NCBI GenBank assembly: GCA_003167055.1 | Contig: PMUE01000318.1 | Span: 1 to 9,947, forward strand | Source of the DNA: Vulcanimicrobiota bacterium | Lineage (GTDB): Bacteria > Vulcanimicrobiota > Vulcanimicrobiia > Vulcanimicrobiales > Vulcanimicrobiaceae | Reading direction: 5' to 3' | Length of the DNA: 9,947 nucleotides | Shown here: one piece after another, positions 1 to 5,014 of the stretch | Layout: every line of letters begins with the position of its first letter | Position numbering within the stretch: position 1 is the stretch's first letter | Notes under the pieces: model-generated | Seen by the model: the letters and a program-made list of their open reading frames with translations, nothing else | Told to the model about the DNA's origin: nothing | The model's database searches: none | Program-made: the position numbers and the translations under genes

Positions 1-367
1 GTGCCGTCCGCTGATCGTGAATATCCATCGCCGTACCGATTCGATGGAAAGGTGATGGGGTACCGAGATGCACCCAGCGGATCAAATGCCAGCGGTACAT
101 CCCATCCGCACGGCGACGCATACGAAAGTCCGCCTCCAAACTGCCACTGCGCAGCGAGCGCATCAACACCGGTAAATCAAGCGGATGCACGAGCGCATTG
201 CGTTCCTCGAGCGTCGAGCCCGACGGCAATCCGGTGTATTCGAACCAGGCGCGGTTGACAAATGTCAGCCGGTCCTCACTGTCGGTTGTCCACACCATGA
301 TCGGCAGCGCGTCGGCGAGATTCCAAAAGCGATCGTCGGCGACACGATCATCGAGGTCACCACGCAT
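1..367 (-). CDS. PAS-domain sensory protein, N-terminal part (runs off left edge)
   Basis: The visible 122 codons encode a PAS domain of the PAS_3 type, a small-ligand or redox/light sensing fold usually found at the N-terminus of histidine kinases, diguanylate cyclases or transcription regulators. From the ATG at 367, residues about 10-50 read DRFWNLADALPIMVWTTD, then the F-V-N-R-A-W-F-E-Y-T-G core. This is followed by an HPLD segment near residue 61, and the F-R-M-R-R-R...Y-R-W-H strand signature at about 81-94 that marks the C-terminal half of PAS_3 domains. The output domain lies outside the window. No clear Shine-Dalgarno precedes the ATG. An in-frame GTG lies 13 codons upstream, and a TAG closes the frame just beyond it. 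The start overlaps by 11 nt the end of a 38-codon frame (357-473), so this may be one gene interrupted by a frameshift. It lies downstream of the transketolase pair on the same strand. The PAS assignment is firm; the start and overall function are uncertain. Confidence 0.75.
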   Translation of the reverse strand, partial: MRGDLDDRVADDRFWNLADALPIMVWTTDSEDRLTFVNRAWFEYTGLPSGSTLEERNALVHPLDLPVLMRSLRSGSLEADFRMRRRADGMYRWHLIRWVHLGTPSPFHRIGTAMDIHDQRTA

Positions 368-473
368 AGGTGCACGCGCCGCCGGGATCGGCGATGAGCA
401 CAGCACGGCCTAAGCGTTGCGCGAACGCACGCAGCGCGGAGGCTCCGAACTCGCCCGTCGCACCGAAGGTCAT
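357..473 (-). CDS. Short 38-codon frame overlapping the PAS gene; possible broken N-terminus
   Basis: This short frame starts at an ATG 53 nt after the transketolase stop and ends in a TGA inside the start region of the PAS gene, overlapping it by 11 nt. Its C-terminal stretch, GRAVLIADPGGACTYAW, resembles the first beta strands of a PAS domain, where A-V-x-I-A-D-P-x-G-x-x-x-Y-A is common. Two readings are possible: a small gene translationally coupled to the PAS protein, or the true N-terminus of a longer multi-PAS protein separated by a one-base frameshift. The ribosome binding site is weak in either case. The same frame stays open further upstream, with an in-frame GTG at 497, which is unremarkable at this GC. 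I favour the frameshift or decayed-PAS reading, without certainty. Confidence 0.3.
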   Translation of the reverse strand: MTFGATGEFGASALRAFAQRLGRAVLIADPGGACTYAW

Positions 474-526
474 GGCCTGGATGTTTTCTCTACCCACGCT
501 CGAGCCGGGCTCAAACGTCCGAGCGC

Positions 527-1543
527 TTATCCTCGCTTGCGAGCGTAGGCTCGGCGCGCTGCGTCCTTGATGGCCGCGGTCCCCATGCCGTAGTACTCGA
601 TCAGCTCGATCGGATCGCCCGACTGGCCGAACAGATCCTGTACGCCGATGAACTCGACGGGTACCGGGGCCTTGGCGGCCAGCGCTTCGGCGACAGCCGA
701 GCCCATGCCGCCATGGACCTGATGTTCTTCCACCGTGACGACCGCGCCACAGGCCCGAGCCGCGTCGACGATCGACGCTTCGTCCATCGGCTTGATCGTG
801 TGGTTGTTGACGACGCGCGCGTCAATCCCGTCCTCGCGCGCAAGCTCATCGGCAGCGATCAGCGCGTAGTAGACGAGAATGCCGCACGCGACGATTGCGA
901 CGTCGTTGCCTGCACGAAACGTTTGCGCCTTGCCAACTTCAAACGGCGTTGCATCCGTGGTAACGATCGGCGACTTGTCGCGCGCAAACCGCAGGTAGAC
1001 CGGGCCGAATCGTTCCGTAAGCGCAAGCGTCGCCTTCTTCGTCTGCACCGAGTCACACGGCACGACGACGGTCATGTGCGGAATCACGCGCATGATCGCG
1101 ATATCTTCGATCGCCTGGTGGGTCGCGCCGTCGGGTCCAACCGAGACCCCGGCATGTGCGCCCGCGATTTTCACGTTGGTTTCGTTGAGCGCCATGATCG
1201 TGCGCACTTGCTCCCACGAGCGTCCGGGATTGAACATCGCGTACGAGGCGATCCACGGAATCTTGCCGACCGCTGCAAGGCCCCCCGCCATCGCGACCAG
1301 CATTTGCTCGGCAACGCCGATTTCGATGTACTGCGCGGGATGGGCTTTTTTGAAGCCATCCATGCGCGTCGACTCGGCGAGATCCGCGCAGATTGCAAGC
1401 ACGTCTTTGTTCAACGTGCCGGCCTCGATCAAACCCTCGCCGAAGCCGTTACGCGTCGGCAGCGATTTTAGCGCGCCGGCATCGCGGTAGTCCACCAACG
1501 CCATCGAACGTGCGGCATGATCGAGCGTTTCGGTGCTAGACAC
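527..1543 (-). CDS. Transketolase, C-terminal subunit
   Basis: This is the pyrimidine-binding and C-terminal half of a split transketolase. With the N-terminal subunit it transfers two-carbon ketol units between sugar phosphates in the cytosolic non-oxidative pentose phosphate pathway. Numbered from an in-frame TTG at 1549, residues 30-170 form the Transket_pyr domain. It contains I-G-V-A-E-Q with E81, the glutamate that activates the thiamine N1', and GPDGATHQAIED at 138-149. Residues about 205-330 form the transketolase C-terminal domain (NDVAIVACG, then EEHQVHGGMGSAVAE). About 338 residues is normal for such subunits. The stretch GGAAAGGA (1553-1560) lies 9 nt from the GTG at 1543 but only 3 nt from the TTG at 1549, so I use GTG. 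The start overlaps the end of the N-terminal subunit gene, which implies coupled translation and equal dosage. A DXS or pyruvate dehydrogenase E1-beta is less likely, because the partner has transketolase-type motifs. Family assignment is very sure; sugar specificity is not shown. Confidence 0.93.
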   Translation of the reverse strand: MSSTETLDHAARSMALVDYRDAGALKSLPTRNGFGEGLIEAGTLNKDVLAICADLAESTRMDGFKKAHPAQYIEIGVAEQMLVAMAGGLAAVGKIPWIASYAMFNPGRSWEQVRTIMALNETNVKIAGAHAGVSVGPDGATHQAIEDIAIMRVIPHMTVVVPCDSVQTKKATLALTERFGPVYLRFARDKSPIVTTDATPFEVGKAQTFRAGNDVAIVACGILVYYALIAADELAREDGIDARVVNNHTIKPMDEASIVDAARACGAVVTVEEHQVHGGMGSAVAEALAAKAPVPVEFIGVQDLFGQSGDPIELIEYYGMGTAAIKDAARRAYARKRG

Positions 1544-2393
1544 TTGCAAGAATCCTTTCCCGCGTCGCCTCGAGCTCGCGCAGCGCTACGTCGGCTTGTT
1601 CCTTATTCGGTGGCTTGCCGTGCCACGTGTAGTCGCCCTCCATGAAGCTGACGCCCTTTCCGGGCACCGTGTTCGCAACGATCACTTGCGGCTTGCCTTT
1701 CACCGCCTTGGCACGCTCCATGACCTCGATGAACTGACCGATGTCGTTGCCGTCGCACTCGAAGACCTCCCAATTGAAGGCGCGGTATTTGTCGGCAAAC
1801 GGCTCGAGCGGCATGACGTCTTCGGTGCTGCCGTCGATTTGTATGAAATTGCGATCGACGATGCAGGTAAGATTGTCGAGCTTGAACTTTGCTGCGGTCA
1901 TGACCGCCTCCCAATGCAGGCCGCACTCATGCTCGCCGTCAGAGGTTACCACGTACACGCGCCAATCGTCGTGGTCGAGCTTCGCTCCCAGCGCCATACC
2001 GGTGCCTTGCGCGAGCCCCTCACCGAGCGGCCCCGATGTCGTTTCTAATCCCGGCAACTTCAGGCGCTCGGGGTGCCCTTGCAGACGCGATCCGAATTTG
2101 CGCAACGTCAACAATTCTTCGACCGGGAAATAGCCGAAGTTGGCCATCGCCGAGTATCGCACCGGCGCGATGTGCCCGCACGAAAGGAGCAGCCGATCGC
2201 GCTCGGGCCAATCCGGTTGTTGCGGATCGTGGCGCATGATGAAGCCGTAGAGCGCCGTGAAGATATCGGCCATGTCAAGTGAGCCGGCGGAGTGGCCGGA
2301 GCACGCGGCCAGCAGCGAGCGAATGATGCCCTCGCGCACGTCGTTGGCCTTGAGTTCAAGCTCCTTGCGGCGCTCGGGAGTCAGGGTCTGCAT
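1536..2393 (-). CDS. Transketolase, N-terminal (TPP-binding) subunit
   Basis: This is the thiamine-diphosphate and Mg2+ binding half of a two-gene transketolase; the active site forms only with the C-terminal subunit encoded next. From the ATG at 2393 it is 285 residues, usual for the family. Visible motifs are GHSAGSLDMADI at 33-44, L-S-C-G-H-I-A-P at 70-77 (most transketolases have K-G-H here), QGHPE at 105-109, TSGPLGEGLAQG at 119-130, and the TPP signature SDGEHECGLHWEA at 151-163 ending at D-R-N (N182). SDGE replaces the usual GDGE but keeps the metal-binding aspartate (D152). WHGKPP lies at 257-262. A TTG nine codons upstream (2420) is in frame, but the ATG at 2393 sits 7 nt after a good extended -10 box, so the ATG fits better. 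The stop overlaps the start of the C-terminal subunit gene. Family assignment is very sure. Confidence 0.92.
   Translation of the reverse strand: MQTLTPERRKELELKANDVREGIIRSLLAACSGHSAGSLDMADIFTALYGFIMRHDPQQPDWPERDRLLLSCGHIAPVRYSAMANFGYFPVEELLTLRKFGSRLQGHPERLKLPGLETTSGPLGEGLAQGTGMALGAKLDHDDWRVYVVTSDGEHECGLHWEAVMTAAKFKLDNLTCIVDRNFIQIDGSTEDVMPLEPFADKYRAFNWEVFECDGNDIGQFIEVMERAKAVKGKPQVIVANTVPGKGVSFMEGDYTWHGKPPNKEQADVALRELEATRERILASV
1553..1560 (-). promoter_or_regulatory. Ribosome binding site deciding the start of the transketolase C-terminal subunit
   Basis: On the minus strand this reads GGAAAGGA, inside the last codons of the upstream subunit gene. Its spacing is 9 nt to the GTG at 1543 and 3 nt to the TTG at 1549, which favours the GTG. 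The choice changes the protein by only two residues. Confidence 0.55.
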
Positions 2394-2400
2394 ACCGCCC

Positions 2401-2409
2401 GTTATACCA
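2401..2409 (-). promoter_or_regulatory. Extended -10 promoter of the split transketolase operon, probably leaderless
   Basis: On the minus strand this reads TGGTATAAC, five of six matches to TATAAT with the upstream TG of an extended -10 element. No good -35 hexamer lies 16-18 nt upstream. The hexamer ends 7 nt before the ATG at 2393, so a normal initiation distance puts the transcript start at or next to the A of the start codon, giving a leaderless mRNA. The lack of a convincing Shine-Dalgarno before that ATG agrees. The promoter role is inferred from sequence only. Confidence 0.5.
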
Positions 2410-2456
2410 GGGTGGCCCAAGGCAAACCTACGCCCGTTGTCGTCGCTCCGGCTCGG

Positions 2457-2881
2457 TCAGCAGCCGATTCTGCTCGTCGTGTGTCGCAAATTTCCCGTGT
2501 ACTCATCCGGCCTCACGACCTGGGAATTCCAAGCAATCCGCTTGTAATCCGAATCGCAGACCGTACAGGTAACCTCAGATCCTCTGTTCCCGATGGTCAT
2601 ATAGTGACCGCCGGTGATCTCGGCATGGAGCCCAAAATTCAGGTGGCAGAGATGCCACTGGTTCTTCAACGGCTGGAGCTCAGGAAACACCTCGACGATG
2701 GCGCTATCGGCCAGCTGATGCTGCCGCTCTTCTCGCCCGGATTCAACACGACGCTGCCGTTGATCGATCGAACCACGACACTGATATTAAGGTTGTTGTA
2801 GATTCTAGCGGCCAACACGGGCTGAACGCTGAGCAGCAGCGCCACAAGACTGAAGCTGCAAACCATAGAGAAACGTTTCAT
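2457..2881 (-). pseudogene. Small exported protein gene, apparently split by a -1 frameshift
   Basis: I do not recognise the family. The first frame starts at the ATG at 2881 behind a good AGGAG (2886-2890, 4-nt spacing) and encodes a clear Sec signal peptide: M-K-R, a hydrophobic core around SLVALLLSV, and a probable cut after V-L-A. It continues YNNLNISVVVRSINGSVVLN and meets a TGA at 2666-2668. The adjacent -1 frame is open across the same region and continues to 2457 with protein-like content, including four cysteines (two in C-T-V-C) and a C-terminal cysteine. Reading one base twice anywhere from about 2708 to 2770 gives a single exported protein of about 140 residues. The upstream HNH gene overlaps its start by ATGA. 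GC is 54% over 2521-2880, below its neighbours. It could be a decaying gene, a sequence error, or two small genes. No slippery heptamer is visible at the crossover, so programmed frameshifting is unlikely. Confidence 0.5.
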
Positions 2882-3306
2882 GACGCTCCTATCCCTCGCT
2901 CCGGGTTTGTGCGCTGTGCCGCGGTCTCCTCGCGATGGCAGCCCAGGCAGAGCGTCTCCAGGTTGTCAAGATGATGGATGCAACTCAGCGCGCCGTGCGC
3001 GCCGCGCGCTTGCTCGATGTGATTGACTTCAAGCCGATCGGTCTTGCGGAGACGCTTGTACTTTGGGTGGGAACGCGGCGGCGGCTTATGCCCGCACCGT
3101 TTGCAACGATAACGATCGCGTCGCTTCGCGGCGCGCCGCGCAAGCGTCCACCAGTGGTTGGTCCAGAACCGTTGCGAGCAGCGATCGCTGCACCACATTC
3201 TTCGCCGTAGCGGCAATGGCTCGCCGCACCAGCGGCACGCGCCGTCGGTCCGCGCCGCGAGAGTGCAAACGGTTGTGAGCGTGCTACTTCTCAAGTACCG
3301 GTGCAC
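2878..3306 (-). CDS. HNH endonuclease-like zinc protein
   Basis: This is a 142-residue stand-alone HNH nuclease candidate that probably cuts or nicks DNA; the target is unknown. The N-terminal part carries a treble-clef-like zinc site, C24-x2-C27 with C39-x3-C43, followed by W-rich and basic residues. A second C68-x2-C71 pair precedes the HNH core: L-E-V-N-H (H96), then CIHHLDNLETLCLGCH at 109-124, with H111/H112, N115 and the C120-x2-C123-H124 metal cluster. The core looks intact. The only start available in this frame is the GTG at 3306, because a TAA closes the frame near 3357; no clear Shine-Dalgarno precedes it. The stop overlaps the signal-peptide gene by ATGA. Immediately upstream lies a 40-bp palindrome, so the gene may belong to a small mobile or selfish unit. 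No terminase, intron or restriction partner is seen to assign a more exact role. Confidence 0.78.
   Translation of the reverse strand: MHRYLRSSTLTTVCTLAARTDGACRWCGEPLPLRRRMWCSDRCSQRFWTNHWWTLARRAAKRRDRYRCKRCGHKPPPRSHPKYKRLRKTDRLEVNHIEQARGAHGALSCIHHLDNLETLCLGCHREETAAQRTNPERGIGAS
2886..2890 (-). promoter_or_regulatory. Ribosome binding site of the small exported protein gene
   Basis: On the minus strand this reads AGGAG, 4 nt before the ATG at 2881, inside the last codons of the HNH gene. It supports the signal-peptide start as a real translation start, separate from simple coupling through the ATGA overlap. Confidence 0.6.
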
Positions 3307-3348
3307 CCGCTGGAGCCGCCGTTGGCAAAGGTCGAGGCGCGAGGAGGG

Positions 3349-3375
3349 AGCATAGCCTTAGCTCTGTGTGGGCAA
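3349..3375 (-). promoter_or_regulatory. Possible promoter of the HNH gene
   Basis: On the minus strand, TTGCCC (3370-3375) and TATGCT (3349-3354) resemble -35 and -10 boxes with a short 15-nt spacer. The -35 candidate is the outer end of the palindrome's left arm, so anything binding the palindrome would overlap it. The match is modest. Confidence 0.2.
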
Positions 3376-3409
3376 CCAAAAGTATGCGATCGCGTACTTT
3401 TGGTTGCCC
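3370..3409. repeat. 40-bp near-perfect palindrome (long inverted repeat)
   Basis: The left arm GGGCAACCAAAAGTA (3370-3384) and right arm TACTTTTGGTTGCCC (3395-3409) are perfectly complementary over 15 bp. The centre continues as GCGA/TCGC, so only the pair 3385/3394 (T/G, a wobble in RNA) departs from full symmetry. The next outer pair (3369/3410) also matches. There is no T-run after either arm, and both flanking genes begin here, so it is not an intrinsic terminator. It could be the operator of a dimeric regulator, a REP- or MITE-like repeat, a cruciform or nuclease target linked to the adjacent HNH gene, or half of a structured RNA. Confidence 0.9.
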
Positions 3410-3460
3410 AAACGAGCAACGAAGACTTTTGACAACGACGGCCCAGCCCCACGGGTTGCC

Positions 3461-3547
3461 TCATCGGCACTCCGCGGACGTCGTTGCTCTTCGCTCGCAA
3501 AGCGTTGCTTTTGTCGCTCATCGCGCCTCGCCTGCGGGTGCCGATGA
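3461..3547. repeat. Second long hairpin in the divergent intergenic region
   Basis: TCATCGGCAC (3461-3470) pairs perfectly with GTGCCGATGA (3538-3547). After one bulged base (3471), CCGC (3472-3475) pairs with GCGG (3534-3537), giving a 14-bp stem with partial extension inward and a loop of more than 45 nt. The loop start TCGTTGCTC (3481-3489) is perfectly complementary to GAGCAACGA (3414-3422) just after the first palindrome. CGTCGTTG (3479-3486) is also complementary to CAACGACG (3433-3440), so alternative or pseudoknotted folds are possible. Together with the first palindrome this is a two-hairpin module of about 180 bp. Confidence 0.7.
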
Positions 3548-3586
3548 CCGCAACGAATGTATCGCTACTTACGGAGTGGGTCACTA

Positions 3587-5014
3587 ATGTTGGTGCTCCT
3601 ACTCGTGCTCGTGCCCATCATCGCCGGTCTGGTGATGCTGATGCTCCGCGGCGAAAACCCGATCGCAGCGAAGGCGACGGGAGCGATCGTGTCCGCCGGG
3701 ACGTTCGTCGGCGCGCTGCTGGTATGGACCGGAGGTTCGGAATTCAGTTTCCGGTGGCTTTCGCGGCCGTTCGAGTCGGCGTTTCATTTCGGGGCAACCG
3801 GCATCTCGATTTGGCTCGTGTTACTGCTGACCGTCTGCACGTTTTGCGCGGTGCTTGCGACCAACATGCCGCGCACGCGCGAGTTCGTTGCGCAGTTGCT
3901 CTTGCTCGAAGGCACGATGCTGGGTCTGTTCCTGGCGCGCGATCTGCTGGTCTTCGCGCTCTTCTGGGACTTGATGCTGCTGCCGGTGTTCTTCGTGCTG
4001 ATGGGCTGGGGACAACATCATGCAACCGCGTGGCGCTATTTTCTCTACAACTTCGCGGGCGGCCTGACGTTGCTGCTGGCGACCGCCGCATTCGGCGTGC
4101 TCTTCGGTTCAACCGACGTGATCGGTCGCGAAGGCGTGCACGTGATCGGTTCGTGGGCGCCGTGGATCTTCGCCGGTTTTGCCTTTGCCTTCTTCGTGAA
4201 GACGCCGGTATGGCCGCTGCACACTTGGATGCCGCTTACCTATGCCGACACGCCGGCGCCGATGGTCGCGGTGGTGAGCGCGGTGCAATCCAAAGCGGGC
4301 CTATATGGGTTGATCGTGATCGGGATGGCGTTTATGCCGGACTATTTGCGCGCGGCCACGACGCTCTTCATCGTGCTCGGCGTGATCTCGTTGCTCTACG
4401 GCGCGTTCACGGCGCTCGTCCAGACCGATGCCAAACGCGTGGTCGCCTATTCCTCGCTGTCCCACCTTGGGCTCATCGTCATCGCCATCGTGTCGTTCAA
4501 CCCGATCGCCCTGCAGGGAGCGGTGATATACATCGTCGCGCACGGACTCTTCTCGGCGGCCTTGTTCCTCGTCTTGGGGTACGTCGAATCGCGCGAGGAG
4601 ACACGTTCGCTTACGCGGCTCGGTGGTCTTGGCGCGAAGAATCCGCGCCTGGCGGGAGCGTTGTGCATCGCTACGCTCGCTGCGCTGGGGTTGCCTGGAC
4701 TCGCCGGTTTCGTCGGCGAGATCATCATCCTGACCGGCGTATTTCAGGTCGGCTGGACCTGGGTCGTGATCCTCGCGCTGATTCCGATCGTGCTCGCGTC
4801 GGCATATATGATCCGGCTCTATCAGGGGATCATGAACGGTCCGGAGATCGCAGACTTGCCGGTCCGCGCCGATCTTTCGTGGATCGAGGGCATCGCGCTT
4901 GCGCCACTCGTGCTTGCACTCGTACTGATCGGCGTCAATCCGCACGCGCTCACCACCTTTGATCCAACGCTGTACAGTGTCGCTGCGCCGGCGGCGCAAG
5001 GAACGGGCCGATGA
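3587..5014 (+). CDS. nuoM: NADH-quinone oxidoreductase (complex I) subunit M
   Basis: This is one of the three antiporter-like subunits of the complex I membrane arm, which couples NADH:quinone electron transfer to proton pumping. The 475 residues are almost entirely hydrophobic and hold about 14 membrane segments. Conserved ionisable residues of the Proton_antipo_M family are present: K205 in FFVKTPVWPLHTWMP, K236 in Q-S-K-A-G-L-Y-G, K283 with H293 in DAKRVVAYSSLSHLG, H319, and E378 in GLAGFVGEI. At the TM5 site where NuoM normally has the essential glutamate (E144 in E. coli), this protein has aspartate, D128 in FALFWDLMLLPVFFV. An ATG at 3557 would add 10 residues but has no ribosome binding site. 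The ATG at 3587 has GGAG at 3573-3576 (10-nt spacing, rather long) and a typical NuoM beginning. The stop overlaps the nuoN start by ATGA. Homologous Mrp or hydrogenase subunits are alternatives, but the nuoN neighbour favours NuoM. Confidence 0.93.
   Translation: MLVLLLVLVPIIAGLVMLMLRGENPIAAKATGAIVSAGTFVGALLVWTGGSEFSFRWLSRPFESAFHFGATGISIWLVLLLTVCTFCAVLATNMPRTREFVAQLLLLEGTMLGLFLARDLLVFALFWDLMLLPVFFVLMGWGQHHATAWRYFLYNFAGGLTLLLATAAFGVLFGSTDVIGREGVHVIGSWAPWIFAGFAFAFFVKTPVWPLHTWMPLTYADTPAPMVAVVSAVQSKAGLYGLIVIGMAFMPDYLRAATTLFIVLGVISLLYGAFTALVQTDAKRVVAYSSLSHLGLIVIAIVSFNPIALQGAVIYIVAHGLFSAALFLVLGYVESREETRSLTRLGGLGAKNPRLAGALCIATLAALGLPGLAGFVGEIIILTGVFQVGWTWVVILALIPIVLASAYMIRLYQGIMNGPEIADLPVRADLSWIEGIALAPLVLALVLIGVNPHALTTFDPTLYSVAAPAAQGTGR

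Larger units (their letters stand above)
3307..3586. other. Divergent intergenic region between the HNH gene and nuoM
   Basis: This 280-bp stretch separates two genes that start away from each other. It contains the two hairpins described separately. I see no convincing gene in it: the frames that cross it run through the palindromes and take their residues from them. A perfect TTGACA at 3429-3434 lacks a -10 partner at 16-18 nt. No convincing nuoM promoter was identified. Confidence 0.6.

Noticed and set aside
434..440. His-rich GHGHTHD loop in NuoN (protein residues 434-440) as a metal-binding specialisation
   Set aside because: A short His-rich loop near the C-terminus of NuoN is too little evidence for metal binding. 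Coordinates given are residue numbers; the DNA lies near 6310-6330.
496..518. Imperfect inverted repeat (GAGCC-G-GGCTC core) after the transketolase C-terminal subunit stop
   Set aside because: The core would leave a one-base loop, or only a 4-bp stem with a 3-nt loop, and there is no T-run. I do not call it a terminator.
3386..3393. GCGATCGC as a cyanobacterial HIP1 site
   Set aside because: It is only the centre of the palindrome. I noticed no enrichment of this octamer elsewhere, and the gene content does not point to cyanobacteria.
3429..3434. Perfect TTGACA as a -35 box for nuoM
   Set aside because: No -10-like hexamer lies 16-18 nt downstream (the region reads CGGGTT), and it sits between the hairpins.
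3283..3570. GCTACTT direct repeat (3283-3289 and 3564-3570), also giving a shared R-Y-L-R-S in the HNH N-terminus and an extended nuoM leader, as a target-site duplication
   Set aside because: Seven bases recurring within 300 bp is not significant on its own, the flanks do not match further, and the extended nuoM start is not supported.
3291..3584. A 97-codon minus-strand frame spanning the divergent intergenic region
   Set aside because: It runs straight through both hairpins, overlaps the HNH start, has no clear ribosome binding site, and its residues simply translate the palindromes. It resembles no family I know.
3484..4962. A 492-codon plus-strand frame overlapping nuoM
   Set aside because: It is very Arg/Ala-rich, lies in another frame of nuoM and has no domain signature. 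It is a high-GC shadow of the real gene.
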